Assembly (NCBI RefSeq): GCF_004217145.1 | Contig: NZ_SHKR01000011.1 | Span: forward strand, 2,108,001-2,172,000 | Source: Kribbella rubisoli | GTDB lineage: Bacteria > Actinomycetota > Actinomycetes > Propionibacteriales > Kribbellaceae | Length of the DNA: 64,000 nucleotides | Reading direction: 5' to 3' | Shown here: positions 52,146 through 60,982 of the stretch, piece by piece | Layout of the letters: the number at the start of each line of letters is the position of its first letter | Numbering within the stretch: the first letter of the stretch is position 1 | Made by a program: the position numbers and the translations under genes | Notes under the pieces: model-generated | Told to the model about the DNA's origin: nothing | What the model saw: only the letters and a program-made list of their open reading frames with translations | Database searches by the model: none

Positions 52146-52999
52146 GACGCACCACTGAACCTAACGTAGCCGTTGAGACTGGACAGGATGTCTGGCTCGA
52201 CCGAGCCGTTGAAGGTGCCGTCGTCCTGCAGCACCGCGTACCAGTCGCCGTGCGACCACTGCATGGTGATCGGCAGCGCGCCGTACGCCTTGTTGTTGAG
52301 GTTGGCAACGACCTGGATGATCGTCCTGGTGGCGTTCGGCGGGTAGTCGAGCACCTTGAAGCCGGAGAACTGGACGTCGCCGGCCTCGGTCGGCGGCGTC
52401 TGGAGCTCGGACCTGGCCGCAGCGATCGCGGCGTCCCGGCCCGGACCGGCCAGCACCCGGGTCTTCAGCGCGGCGACACTGACCTCAGGGTTCTGCACCT
52501 GGCCCAGCAGGACCATCGCCGCGAACACCGCGCCGGTCGGCGAGTGCGCGAAGCACGAGCGCACGCCGTTCGTGGCGGTGGACGCGGGCCCGGCCGCAGA
52601 CTGGATCGGGACCAGCATCTCGCCCTCGAACTGCCAGGTGACCGCAGCCGGCGCAGCTAGCCGCGGGATCGCCTGATCCGGGTTGCTGTCGTGGCAGCCA
52701 CCGGTGTGACTGTTCGGCGGCGGTGGAGCCGTCTTGGTAGCGGTCGGCTGCTCGGTCGGCGTGGCGACCGGCCCGCTCGACTCAGTGGGCTGTTCAGTAG
52801 GAGCGATGGTGCTCGGCGACTGGCTGGGGTTGGCGGCCGGAGTGTCCGAGCCGTTACTGGCAACCGCCCAGACCACCAGGCAAATGAGCACGGCTCCGAC
52901 GACGATCGCCGACGCGACGAAACCACGCTCCTCGAGGAAGCTGGTTTTTTCGCCGTCGGAATCGCCATCGGAGTCCGGATTCCTGCTGAACAGTCCCAC
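52142..52999 (-). CDS. bitopic membrane protein, possible VirB8-like component
   Basis: This is 285 residues from GTG at 52999 with GGAGG upstream. A short acidic cytoplasmic start, one membrane helix (about 27-47), a Thr/Pro/Ser linker and an external domain of about 170 residues follow. Position in the operon and the topology, one helix plus a compact external domain, match VirB8/TcpC. I infer this role; sequence alone does not show the NTF2-like fold. Confidence 0.6.
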   Translation of the reverse strand: MGLFSRNPDSDGDSDGEKTSFLEERGFVASAIVVGAVLICLVVWAVASNGSDTPAANPSQSPSTIAPTEQPTESSGPVATPTEQPTATKTAPPPPNSHTGGCHDSNPDQAIPRLAAPAAVTWQFEGEMLVPIQSAAGPASTATNGVRSCFAHSPTGAVFAAMVLLGQVQNPEVSVAALKTRVLAGPGRDAAIAAARSELQTPPTEAGDVQFSGFKVLDYPPNATRTIIQVVANLNNKAYGALPITMQWSHGDWYAVLQDDGTFNGSVEPDILSSLNGYVRFSGAS

Positions 53000-53037
53000 C
53001 TGCGATCAGCCTCCGAGCAGGTCGCCGCTGACCGCGA

Positions 53038-53313
53038 TCACTTCAGGGCGTCGACGAGTGCCGTCGCCGCGCCGATCACGATGCAGGCCGCCAGGACCCA
53101 ACCGAGGCGGGCGGCGTGCTCGCCACCTTCACCGCGGCGCTGACCGACAGCCATCATGCCGCCGGCGATCAGGATGCCGAGCGTGCAGACCGAGTACGCG
53201 ATCCACTTGACCCAGCCGAGCACCTTGTCCAGGCCGGGCTGAACGCCGGGAGGCGCGTCGAGCGGGAGCGTCATGGTGTTGAGCTCCGTGACGAGGTGGT
53301 GTACCAACATCAT
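53038..53313 (-). CDS. small two-helix membrane protein, VirB2/TrbC-like pilin candidate
   Basis: This is 91 residues with two hydrophobic helices (about 36-56 and 70-89) joined by a short basic/polar loop (GQRRGEGGEH). Size, topology and place at the head of the operon resemble VirB2/TrbC pilins. No signal peptide cleavage site is evident. ATG codons at 53313 and 53310 are both possible starts. Confidence 0.65.
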   Translation of the reverse strand: MMLVHHLVTELNTMTLPLDAPPGVQPGLDKVLGWVKWIAYSVCTLGILIAGGMMAVGQRRGEGGEHAARLGWVLAACIVIGAATALVDALK

Positions 53314-53328
53314 GGTTGTGAATACCTT

Positions 53329-53946
53329 TCAGTACGGGGCGGGGTAGTCCGCTGGGTTTGACGCGCGAAGAGCGTAGATGGATTCAAGGACTTCGAAGAC
53401 CTCGTCCGGGGTGTTGTCAGGCGTGGGAGCCTCCCCTCTGCGCCACTCCTCGATCCAGGGGATGTCCCAGACTCTCGGAACACCTCCGCCGACGATGTCG
53501 GCGAAGTCGTCGAGCACGCGGGGCAGTCGGCCGGGTGCGTCCGCGATCAGCACCAGGCCGAGCACAGCCACTCCCTGGACGACACCCGAGGCCCACTCGA
53601 TCGCTGCTCTTTGCGCGGCACGCAGCCCGGACCCGTGGGTCCGGGCGACCAGGATCACCGGGGTCGGCACCGGCGGCGGCGGGATCGGCCAACGGTGGTT
53701 GGCCGCCCGGGTGCCCGGCAGCAGCAGAGACATCGTGGACTCGCCGGCGCCGCCGTGCACACCGACCCACCACAACGTGTCTGCCACCGGGATCGCGAAC
53801 TTGGGCAGGCGCTGATCCTCCGCGGGCGCCGGCACCCCGTGCTGCGGGGCGGACGGCCCCCGAGGGGTGATGTCCGGCTGGGTGGGGCCCGGCGACGGCT
53901 GTTGCGGACCCGGTGACTGCTCTCGTGTCCACGGGTTCTGCGTCAT
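53329..53946 (-). CDS. DUF6668-type protein with degenerate P-loop
   Basis: This is 205 residues with AGGAGG upstream. A Pro-rich N-terminus (1-45) precedes an ATPase-like fold. LWWVGVHGGAGESTMSLLLPG resembles a ParA/MinD-like P-loop, but the motif GGAGEST (65-71) has Glu where the essential Lys should be. It may bind but not hydrolyse nucleotide. It is the first gene of the secretion-like operon. Confidence 0.65.
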   Translation of the reverse strand: MTQNPWTREQSPGPQQPSPGPTQPDITPRGPSAPQHGVPAPAEDQRLPKFAIPVADTLWWVGVHGGAGESTMSLLLPGTRAANHRWPIPPPPVPTPVILVARTHGSGLRAAQRAAIEWASGVVQGVAVLGLVLIADAPGRLPRVLDDFADIVGGGVPRVWDIPWIEEWRRGEAPTPDNTPDEVFEVLESIYALRASNPADYPAPY

Positions 53947-54194
53947 GGCCCCTCCTCTCGCGGTGCGTCACAGGCTGTCGCCCACAGTATTCTCTCGCTT
54001 TCCGGGTGTACGTTCGTGACCCATCCACAGGCGAGGATGTTTCTACCCCCTTGTCGGGGTCAGTCGAGCCGGCGGGCTCGTGTGGTTTCTGCCTGCCCGG
54101 AATCCCTGGCATGCCTCGTGCGGGGGACATGCTAGAACGAGGACGTCGTAGTCGGATGAGCGAGGGAGATCTGTGGCGGGAATGAGAGGTCATC

Positions 54195-55622
54195 GTGGCT
54201 GACAAGATCCCGTCCTGGCCGAAGGTAACGATCCGGCTTTACGACGACCACAACGCCGAGGTGAAGATCGCCGGCCGGAGCCACCCGGTCAATCATCACG
54301 ATCCGCGGCAGGCGGCGATCCAGCTCGTCAGCGAGCGGGCCGCCCAACTCGGCCGTGCGGTGAAGGCGACCGCGGTCGAGTCCGACGGCGCGTCCTGGCC
54401 GCTCATCATCCACCCGGACGGGCAGGTCGAGGCGATCGAGGCCGACTCCGGCCGGGGCCGCAACGGCGGACAGAAGCCGATCTGGCCGATCATCGTGGCG
54501 ATGGTGGTGGGCTGTGTCCTGGTCATCGGCACGATCGTGTTCGTCGCCGTGATCAAGCCCAACCTGCACAAGAAGCCGACCGTGACCGCGTCCCCGCTGC
54601 TGCCGTCCCTCCCGGCGCCCCGGGTCAGCCCGGACGAGTTCCCCCCAGGGAACGTGCCGCCCGGCTTCACGACCCACGCCGGCTGGACCGTCAACATCGC
54701 CGAGAACACCTCGCCCGCGATCAAGCCGGACGGCACCGAGGTCGCCGTCCTGACCGACGACGGGAAGGTCGCGGTTTTCGATGCCAACGGCAAGGTGTTG
54801 TGGCAGGACGAGGTGCCGAAGGACGCGGAGAGCCCGGTCTACACGACCATCGACGGCAAGCTGGTCCTGGCGGTCGCCACGCAGGACACCTTGATCTACT
54901 GGGCCGGCGGCGGCGCGGAGCCGAAGAAGGTCGGGCTCCCCGACGGGGCCAAGGTGCAGTTCTTCGGCAAGTCCCCGCTGGTCACATTGAGCGGGACCGG
55001 CGGCGCGATGGTGATGTCCGGCGGCGAACTCAAGGCCGTGCCGAACCAGCCCCGCCTGTCGACGATCCTGCTCGCCGAAGGCGATCGCGCGCTGATGTCG
55101 CAGTACCACGGCCCACTCTTCTGGAGTGCGCCGGACAAGCCGCTGCAGACGATCACGCCGCAGAAGCCGGGCGGCGCGACGTCCGACAAGCCGCAGCAGG
55201 TGCTCTCCGCCAGTCCCGACTACGCCCTGGCGGTGTGGCCGACCAAGGATCCCGAGAAGGTGATCCCGACGGTGCACTCGACCGCGAGTGGCAAGGTCGT
55301 CGCGGTCTGCCAGCCGTCGTCAGCAACAGATGTCCAGTCCTGGGACTGGGTGCCCGACCCGAACCGCCGGATGGCCGCCTGGGGTGAATGCCTGATCAAC
55401 CTGGCCACTCCCAGGACCGTGCTGGTCAATGACTTCCACCCGCTGTCGATCACGGGCCCGTTCATCTACGGCACGATGGGCAGCAAGATGTACGCCGTCA
55501 CGCCGGGCAAGCCGCAGCACCTGCTGGACCCGGCTCCGGTCCGCCCGTGGGGCATCGCAGGCAACCACGCGATCATCGTCTTCGCCTCGGTCCTCTACGC
55601 GTTGAACCCAGCCGCGCGATGA
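54195..55622 (+). CDS. membrane-anchored beta-propeller protein
   Basis: This is 475 residues from GTG at 54195 with GAGAGG upstream. A cytoplasmic domain (about 1-92), one membrane helix (96-120) and a large external region with repeated beta strands (GTEVAVLTDDGKVAVFDANGKVLWQDEV and others) match a WD40/PQQ-like propeller. The external propeller could bind peptides or sugars. It faces away from the secretion operon and is coupled to the next gene by ATGA overlap. Confidence 0.75.
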   Translation: MADKIPSWPKVTIRLYDDHNAEVKIAGRSHPVNHHDPRQAAIQLVSERAAQLGRAVKATAVESDGASWPLIIHPDGQVEAIEADSGRGRNGGQKPIWPIIVAMVVGCVLVIGTIVFVAVIKPNLHKKPTVTASPLLPSLPAPRVSPDEFPPGNVPPGFTTHAGWTVNIAENTSPAIKPDGTEVAVLTDDGKVAVFDANGKVLWQDEVPKDAESPVYTTIDGKLVLAVATQDTLIYWAGGGAEPKKVGLPDGAKVQFFGKSPLVTLSGTGGAMVMSGGELKAVPNQPRLSTILLAEGDRALMSQYHGPLFWSAPDKPLQTITPQKPGGATSDKPQQVLSASPDYALAVWPTKDPEKVIPTVHSTASGKVVAVCQPSSATDVQSWDWVPDPNRRMAAWGECLINLATPRTVLVNDFHPLSITGPFIYGTMGSKMYAVTPGKPQHLLDPAPVRPWGIAGNHAIIVFASVLYALNPAAR

Positions 55623-55885
55623 GCACAACACTGCGCCGGGCGGTGCTGACGCTGGCTGCGGTCGGCGTTCTGCTGTTGCCGTCCGCCCCGGCGCTTGCCG
55701 ACGACAACCAACCGGTTCCTACCGAGTGGCCGACGGTCGCCGTGCCCGACGACAACGACGGCGAGGCGGCTCAGCCGGCGCCGGTCGAGTGGCCCGCGGT
55801 GACGAAGTCGGACGACAGCAGCGACAGCTCGTCGGAACCCGCTCCGGTCGAGTGGCCGACTGTCCAGGAACAGCCCAGCGGCTGA
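55619..55885 (+). CDS. small exported protein with three EWPxV repeats
   Basis: This is 88 residues from ATG at 55619, which overlaps the upstream stop by 4 nt. A signal peptide (about 1-27, ending PALA) is followed by an acidic, Pro-rich chain with EWPTV, EWPAV and EWPTV at residues 36, 57 and 78, exactly 21 residues apart. It has no cysteines. I do not know a matching family. The exported location and coupling to the propeller protein suggest a ligand or a secreted substrate. Confidence 0.65.
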   Translation: MSTTLRRAVLTLAAVGVLLLPSAPALADDNQPVPTEWPTVAVPDDNDGEAAQPAPVEWPAVTKSDDSSDSSSEPAPVEWPTVQEQPSG

Positions 55886-55906
55886 GCAAGAGACCCACCG
55901 ACGACG

Positions 55907-55940
55907 AAGGCCCGCGCTCCCTTCCGGGAACGCGGGCCTT
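55907..55940. terminator. bidirectional terminator
   Basis: AAGGCCCGCG and CGCGGGCCTT form a perfect 10-bp stem with a secondary TCCC/GGGA stem inside. It separates the small exported-protein gene from the convergent rplI operon end. Confidence 0.88.
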
Positions 55941-55955
55941 TGTGCGTTGCTGTGG

Positions 55956-56402
55956 TCAGCTAGCGGCAACCTCGAGGCGGACCGTAGCGGCCACCTCCGG
56001 GTGCAGCTGAACCGCGACCTGGTGCTTACCGGTGGTCTTGATCGGCGACGCGATCGCGATCGCGCGCTTCTCGACCAGCGGGCCGCCGGCGGACTTGATC
56101 GCCGTGGCGATGTCAGCCGGGGTGACCGAGCCGAACAGGCGGCCGGTGTCGCCGGCCTTGACGGCCAGGGTCACGTTGAGCTGCTCGAGCTGGTTCTTGA
56201 CCTCGCTCGCGTGCTCCTTGCCCTGGATCGCCCGGGCGTCACGCGCCCGCTTGATCGTCGTGATCTGCTTCTCGGCACCGCGGGTCCAGCCGATGGCCAG
56301 GCCGCGCGGGACGAGGTAGTTACGGCCGTAGCCGTCCTTCACCTCGACGATGTCGCCGGGAGCCCCGAGGCCCTCGACCTCCTGAGACAGGATGAGCTTC
56401 AT
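55956..56402 (-). CDS. rplI: 50S ribosomal protein L9
   Basis: This is 148 residues, the usual L9 length. It has the N-terminal signature [34 protein letters not shown], a long connecting helix and a C-terminal rRNA-binding domain. It sits last in the rpsF-ssb-rpsR-rplI operon, 14 nt after rpsR. Confidence 0.98.
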   Translation of the reverse strand: MKLILSQEVEGLGAPGDIVEVKDGYGRNYLVPRGLAIGWTRGAEKQITTIKRARDARAIQGKEHASEVKNQLEQLNVTLAVKAGDTGRLFGSVTPADIATAIKSAGGPLVEKRAIAIASPIKTTGKHQVAVQLHPEVAATVRLEVAAS

Positions 56403-56416
56403 GGTCCGCGCCTCCC

Positions 56417-56650
56417 TCAGCGAGCGGTGCTCGTGTACGGCAGCAGGGCCACCTCACGAGCATTCTTGATAGCGGTCGCGACATCGCGCTGGTGCTGCAC
56501 GCAGTTCCCGGTCACCCGGCGGGCGCGGATCTTGCCGCGGTCCGAGATGAACTTGCGCAGCAGCGCGGTGTCCTTGTAATCGACGTACGTCGCCTTGTCC
56601 TTGCAGAAGCCGCAGACCTTCTTCTTCGGCTTCCGAATGATCTTGGCCAT
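56417..56650 (-). CDS. rpsR: 30S ribosomal protein S18
   Basis: This is 77 residues. It keeps cysteines C13, C16 and C50 (VCGFC, GNC), so it is the zinc-binding C+ form; many actinobacteria also carry a C- paralog used under zinc limitation. The S18 core [18 protein letters not shown] is clear. Confidence 0.98.
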   Translation of the reverse strand: MAKIIRKPKKKVCGFCKDKATYVDYKDTALLRKFISDRGKIRARRVTGNCVQHQRDVATAIKNAREVALLPYTSTAR

Positions 56651-56722
56651 TGTGGTGCTCTCTTCCTATTTCCAGAGCCCGGCACGAGTGCCGGAATGGT
56701 CCCTAACGGGTTTGCGGGCCGA

Positions 56723-57322
56723 TCAGAACGGAGGCTCTTCCATCGAGCCGCCGCCGCCCTGGTTGGCCCAGGGGTCGTTCTGCGGAGCGGACTGACCGCC
56801 GCCGCCTTGCGGGGTTGCCCAGGGGTCGTTCTGCTGGCCGCCACCCTGACCGCCGCTGTAGCCGCCGCCCTGGTTGCCACCCCCCTGGTTGCCGCCGCCA
56901 CCGAACTGCTGGCCGCCGCCACCGCCACCACCGAAACCGCCGCCGCCACCGTCGGAACGCGAGGTCTTGGAGATCTTCAGCGTCGCGTAGCGCATGCTCG
57001 CGCCGATCTCCTCGACGTCACACTCGAAGACGGTGCGCTTGTTCCCGTCGCGGTCGTCGTAGCTGCGCGCCTTGAGGCGGCCGGTGACGACGACCCGGGA
57101 ACCGCGGGTCAGGGACTCGGCAACATTCTCGGCAACCTGACGCCACACCGCGCACGAGATGAAGAGGGTTTCCCCGTCCTTCCACTCGTTCGATTGCCGG
57201 TCCAGCGTCCGCGGAGTGCACGCGACGGTGAAATTCGCCACCGCGGCGCCCGAGGGCGTGAAGCGCAGTTCCGGATCACCCGTCAGGTTTCCGATCAGGG
57301 TGATAGGTGGTTCGCCTGCCAT
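56723..57322 (-). CDS. ssb: single-stranded DNA-binding protein
   Basis: This is 199 residues: an OB-fold (about 1-110, with [25 protein letters not shown]), a Gly/Gln-rich linker with repeated QNDPWA segments and the acidic tip MEEPPF that binds partner proteins. An AGGAGG site precedes ATG. Located between rpsF and rpsR. Confidence 0.97.
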   Translation of the reverse strand: MAGEPPITLIGNLTGDPELRFTPSGAAVANFTVACTPRTLDRQSNEWKDGETLFISCAVWRQVAENVAESLTRGSRVVVTGRLKARSYDDRDGNKRTVFECDVEEIGASMRYATLKISKTSRSDGGGGGFGGGGGGGQQFGGGGNQGGGNQGGGYSGGQGGGQQNDPWATPQGGGGQSAPQNDPWANQGGGGSMEEPPF

Positions 57323-57414
57323 TGCCGTTCCTCCTGCTATCGGGTTTGGCTGTGTCTACAGCTATTGGTACCGGCCGGCGCCGACAGTACCGATGGCTGC
57401 TGACGACCCCAGGT

Positions 57415-57705
57415 TCAGTGCTGGTCCGGCCGGATGACCTTGGTGCGCAGGATCGACTCGTTCAGCGTGAGCTGACGATCGAGCTCCTTCACCACCGCCG
57501 GCTCGGCGGTCAGGTCGACGACGGCATAGATGCCTTCGGACTTCTTCTTCACGTCATAGGCAAGCTTGCGACGACCCCAGATGTCGAGCTTCTCGACCGT
57601 GCCACCTTCCTTGCGGACGATGTTCAGGTACTGGTCGATGGACGGCTCTACGGTGCGCTCATCGAGCTCCGGGTCGAGGATCACCATGACTTCGTAACGA
57701 CGCAT
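57415..57705 (-). CDS. rpsF: 30S ribosomal protein S6
   Basis: This is 96 residues from ATG at 57705 with a strong AAGGAGGTGG site; the open frame to 57804 is non-coding leader. [14 protein letters not shown] and [18 protein letters not shown] are typical of S6. S6 pairs with S18 in the 30S platform. Confidence 0.97.
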   Translation of the reverse strand: MRRYEVMVILDPELDERTVEPSIDQYLNIVRKEGGTVEKLDIWGRRKLAYDVKKKSEGIYAVVDLTAEPAVVKELDRQLTLNESILRTKVIRPDQH

Positions 57706-57735
57706 GCGCGAACTCCACCTCCTTCGGACTTGGCG

Positions 57736-57830
57736 GCCACGGTCTCTCCGTGGCAGGAGGGCGATGCGATTGTGCTCCACGCCGACAATTGCCGTCGACG
57801 CCAAGCAGTGAGCCCGGTCGAGGACCGGGC
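57736..57830 (-). promoter_or_regulatory. structured rpsF leader
   Basis: Two hairpins sit in the 196-nt spacer upstream of rpsF: GCCACGG/CCGTGGC (57736-57754) and GCCCGGTC/GACCGGGC (57812-57830). In other bacteria the S6:S18 complex represses its operon through an rpsF leader. Whether this hairpin has the needed bulge cannot be told by eye. A near-consensus DnaA box (ATATCCACA, 57871-57879) lies further upstream. Confidence 0.45.
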
Positions 57831-57901
57831 CACATCAAGAGAATACCAGCGTCCGAACGGCCTATTGACCATATCCACAGGCCTCTTGTGATGACTCTGT
57901 G

Positions 57902-59020
57902 TCATTGAGCTACGACGATGCGCTCACCGCGACGGAGCACCAGCACGAGCAACGGTACGGCGAGAATCACCGAGATGACCGACAGCACCGGGAAGCCGCC
58001 GAGTGTGAACAGCCACGGCGACGTGGCGGTGGCGAGCGCGGAGACGGTCCAGATCGACGACTCCACGCGGCTCTCGAGCTCGGCTGATCCCAACTGAGCG
58101 CTACCGCCGAGGTAACAGAGGTTCCAGGCGTAGCCCAGCAAGAACAGCGCCGGTGTGAAGACCAGTCCGGTCCGAGTGACGAGTACTGCCGCCGCCAGCA
58201 ACCCGGCCAGCCCGGCCAGCGTCACCACGCGAGGCCCGAAGCGGTCGATGCACCAGCCCGTCAGCGGAGACAGGGCGAACATCCCCAGGGTGTGGACAGA
58301 CAGCATGACTCCCAGCAGCCCGAGCCCGTCGTGGTGCAAGTGCGTATGGACAGGGACTGCTGTCATCACGGACACCATCACCAACTGGCCCACAACCATG
58401 ACGCCGGCCGCCAGTAGTACTGAGCGACCGCCGGACACTCGACGGACCTGAGGCGCGTCGGTCGACTTGGTACGCCGGATGTACGTCGACGCGACCAGTG
58501 CGGAGAAGACCGCCGCCATGGCGAGGAGGAACGGACCTGCAATCGCCGGGAGACCGAAGCCGAACGCGAAGGACTGGGACGGCGCCATGAGGAACGGTCC
58601 GCCCGCAGCGCCGAGTGTGCTGGCCCAGACGACCGTGCTCATCGCCCGGGAACGTCGGGAAGGCGGAGCGGCGTCGGCGGCGGCGTACCGGGACAGGAGG
58701 CTTGCTGCGTTGCCCACGCCGAGCAGGAACATGCCCAGGAAGAGGAGTGCGATCGGTGCGCCGACGGCGGCCAGAACCGTCGACGCTCCCCCGGCGACGC
58801 CCACGCCGTACCCGGTCCGTAGTGCCTGGGTGCGTCCGAGGCGAGCTGTCCAGCGGCCGACTGCCATCGCTCCGGCAGCTGTGCCGAGGACACCTGCGGT
58901 GTTGGGGAGGCCGGCCAGTGCCGGGCCGAGGTCGTCGGCGATCAGGATGGCGCTGACTGCACTGGCAGCGACCATTGCGGCGTTCATCAGGGCGGCGGCG
59001 ACAACGACGGGGATCAGCAT
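57902..59020 (-). CDS. MFS transporter
   Basis: This is 372 residues from ATG at 59020; GTG at 59029 is the alternative. About twelve membrane helices are visible, with an RWTARLGRTQALRTGYGVG motif A-like loop and FGPRVVTLAGLAGLLAAAVL in the second half. It is a drug-efflux type. It diverges from the Lrp-type regulator. Confidence 0.85.
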   Translation of the reverse strand: MLIPVVVAAALMNAAMVAASAVSAILIADDLGPALAGLPNTAGVLGTAAGAMAVGRWTARLGRTQALRTGYGVGVAGGASTVLAAVGAPIALLFLGMFLLGVGNAASLLSRYAAADAAPPSRRSRAMSTVVWASTLGAAGGPFLMAPSQSFAFGFGLPAIAGPFLLAMAAVFSALVASTYIRRTKSTDAPQVRRVSGGRSVLLAAGVMVVGQLVMVSVMTAVPVHTHLHHDGLGLLGVMLSVHTLGMFALSPLTGWCIDRFGPRVVTLAGLAGLLAAAVLVTRTGLVFTPALFLLGYAWNLCYLGGSAQLGSAELESRVESSIWTVSALATATSPWLFTLGGFPVLSVISVILAVPLLVLVLRRGERIVVAQ

Positions 59021-59027
59021 GCCTACC

Positions 59028-59033
59028 ACGCTA
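59028..59033 (-). promoter_or_regulatory. -10 box of a leaderless promoter
   Basis: TAGCGT on the minus strand lies 7 nt before ATG at 59020. The same hexamer precedes the starts at 33300 and 38113. Confidence 0.5.
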
Positions 59034-59114
59034 GAAAGGCCGACGGCCGCACTGAATGCTCAAGGGAAGGCGTCTGCCCTTGTGGAGGACCGATATCGAA
59101 GGTGTTCTGGGGAC

Positions 59115-59615
59115 ATGACCTTTCAGGAGCGCGAACTCGACTCCACCGACTGGCAGATCCTGGCCGCCCTGCAGTCCGACGGCCGCCTCTCCTTCAACCA
59201 GCTCGGCAAGCGGGTCAACCTCTCCCCACCAGCGGTCGCCGACCGGGTCCGACGCCTGGAGGAGGCCGGCGTGATCAAGGGATACCGCGCCGAGATCGAC
59301 CCGGCACGGGCCGGACAGCCGTTGTCGGCGTTCGTCCAGATGCGCTGCACGACTGGGCGATGCCTGCTGAAGACCACACGCGCCGAGGACTTCCCCGAAG
59401 TACTCGAGATCCACAAGCTGAGCGGCAACTCGTGCTCGATGCTGCGGGTCCGGGTGACGTCGATGCCGCACCTCGAGGGACTGTTCGAGCGACTCGGCGA
59501 GCACGGTGAGATGAACACCCACATCGTCTTGTCCACGGAGTTTGAGGGCCGGCCGGTGCAGCCTCCGAGCGAGGACGAGCGGACGGTGACGCGGTCGGCA
59601 GGATGGGGTTCCTGA
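59115..59615 (+). CDS. Lrp/AsnC-family transcriptional regulator
   Basis: This is 166 residues from ATG at 59115. The DNA-binding domain is clear (ELDSTDWQILAALQSDGRLSFNQLGKRVNLSPPAVADRVRRLEEAGVIKGYRAEID), followed by a RAM ligand-binding domain. It probably regulates the divergent MFS exporter. Confidence 0.88.
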   Translation: MTFQERELDSTDWQILAALQSDGRLSFNQLGKRVNLSPPAVADRVRRLEEAGVIKGYRAEIDPARAGQPLSAFVQMRCTTGRCLLKTTRAEDFPEVLEIHKLSGNSCSMLRVRVTSMPHLEGLFERLGEHGEMNTHIVLSTEFEGRPVQPPSEDERTVTRSAGWGS

Positions 59616-59633
59616 AGTGTCCGTGCGGGGTCC

Positions 59634-59639
59634 TAGGGT
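59634..59639 (+). promoter_or_regulatory. -10 box of a leaderless promoter
   Basis: TAGGGT lies 6 nt before ATG at 59646. Confidence 0.5.
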
Positions 59640-59645
59640 GGGGTT

Positions 59646-60449
59646 ATGACTGTGAAGCTCGGTGCGCATGTGGAGCAGGACGACCCGTTGGCGGAGGCCG
59701 CTGATCGGGGTGCTGACCTGGTGCAGTTCTTCCTGGGGAACCCGCAGGACTACAAGGCGCCCAAGCTCGCGTACGCCGATGGCGAGGAGGCGCTGAAGAC
59801 CCGCGCCGCCGCCGCGGGCGTGGATCTCTACGTGCACGCGCCGTACCGGTTGAACGTCGCGAACACGAACAACCGGATCCGGATCCCGAGCCGGAAGCTG
59901 TTGCAGCAGACGCTGGACAAGGCGGCCGAGATCGACGTCAAGGGCGTGATCGTGCACGGCGGCCACGTCGGCGACGAGGACGACCCGGAGGCCGGGTTCG
60001 ACAACTGGCGCAAGTGCATCGAGCGGGCCGAGCTGCCGGTGCCGTTGCTGATCGAGAACACTGCCGGCGGCGAGAACGCGATGGCCCGGCAGCTGGAGCG
60101 GATCGCGCGGCTCTGGGAGGCGGTGCAGGCCTCGGGCAACGACCGGCTGGAGAACGTCGGGTTCTGCCTGGACACGTGTCACTTCCACGCGGCCGGTGAG
60201 GAGCTGCCGACGATCGTCGAGAAGGTGAAGGCGATCACCGGGCGGATCGACCTGGTCCACGCCAACGGGTCACGTGACGAGTTCGGCTCCGGCGCCGACC
60301 GGCACAGCAATTTCGAAGAGGGTCATATCGACCCGGCCGACATCGTCGCGGTCGTGCAGGCGGCCGGCGCACCGGTCGTCGTCGAGACCCCGAACGCAAA
60401 CAACGGGCAGAAGGCCGACCTGGACTACCTGCGGGCACACCTCAAGTAG
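59646..60449 (+). CDS. endonuclease IV-like (AP endonuclease family 2) TIM-barrel protein
   Basis: This is 267 residues. Metal-site segments of the endonuclease IV fold are present: YVHAPY, VIVHGGHVG, LIENTAGG, CLDTCHFHAAG, VHANGSRDEFGSGADRH with EEGHID, and VVETP. The family cleaves DNA at abasic sites; related barrels are sugar isomerases. The conserved H/E/D set favours the DNA-repair member. The 3' end overlaps the convergent membrane-protein gene by 8 nt. Confidence 0.82.
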   Translation: MTVKLGAHVEQDDPLAEAADRGADLVQFFLGNPQDYKAPKLAYADGEEALKTRAAAAGVDLYVHAPYRLNVANTNNRIRIPSRKLLQQTLDKAAEIDVKGVIVHGGHVGDEDDPEAGFDNWRKCIERAELPVPLLIENTAGGENAMARQLERIARLWEAVQASGNDRLENVGFCLDTCHFHAAGEELPTIVEKVKAITGRIDLVHANGSRDEFGSGADRHSNFEEGHIDPADIVAVVQAAGAPVVVETPNANNGQKADLDYLRAHLK

Positions 60450-60954
60450 TCGGCGTCTTCGTCCGGTCCAGGCCGTACATCCAGTAGGTCAGCGCCCACG
60501 GCAGGAGCAGCGCCAGCGCGGCGGTGTTGCTCGACGGTACGAGAAGGCCGCAGATCACGGCGATCGCCACGACCACGGTGCTCAACTGGAACAGGTCGAC
60601 CGGGCCGAGCAGGCGAGTCCGCAGGGTGAGCTGGCCGCGGGCGCAAGCGACGTACGCGGCGATCAGCGCGAGCAGGCAGAGGACAGCTACGACCGTGCCG
60701 AGCCACGCGAGGCCGCTGTAGGTCTTGAAGGTCTGGAGCATCCCGGACAGCAGGAAGACACCGGTCAACACGGTCAGCCAGGAGCAGTACCACAGGAAGC
60801 GGCTGATCGTCCGCTGCTGCTTGGCTTCGGCACTCTCCTCGACCTCAACCTCGGCCTCGGTCCCGCTGTCAGCCTCGGACCCGGCCTCAGCTGCCGGGTC
60901 CGGCTCGGTGTCGGGGCCCGGCTTGGACTCGGGCTCGGGGTCGGGGTGCGCCAT
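60442..60954 (-). CDS. membrane protein with acidic N-terminus
   Basis: This is 170 residues. The first 45 residues are Glu/Pro/Asp-rich; four membrane helices follow (about 52-160). I do not recognise the family. It diverges from the Nudix gene. Confidence 0.7.
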   Translation of the reverse strand: MAHPDPEPESKPGPDTEPDPAAEAGSEADSGTEAEVEVEESAEAKQQRTISRFLWYCSWLTVLTGVFLLSGMLQTFKTYSGLAWLGTVVAVLCLLALIAAYVACARGQLTLRTRLLGPVDLFQLSTVVVAIAVICGLLVPSSNTAALALLLPWALTYWMYGLDRTKTPTT

Positions 60955-60982
60955 GGGTGCGACGGTAGCGCAGAATGAGGCT

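Noticed and set aside
43722..55885. Integrated conjugative element or prophage
   Set aside because: No integrase, excisionase, relaxase, phage structural gene, tRNA or flanking direct repeat was seen at the borders.
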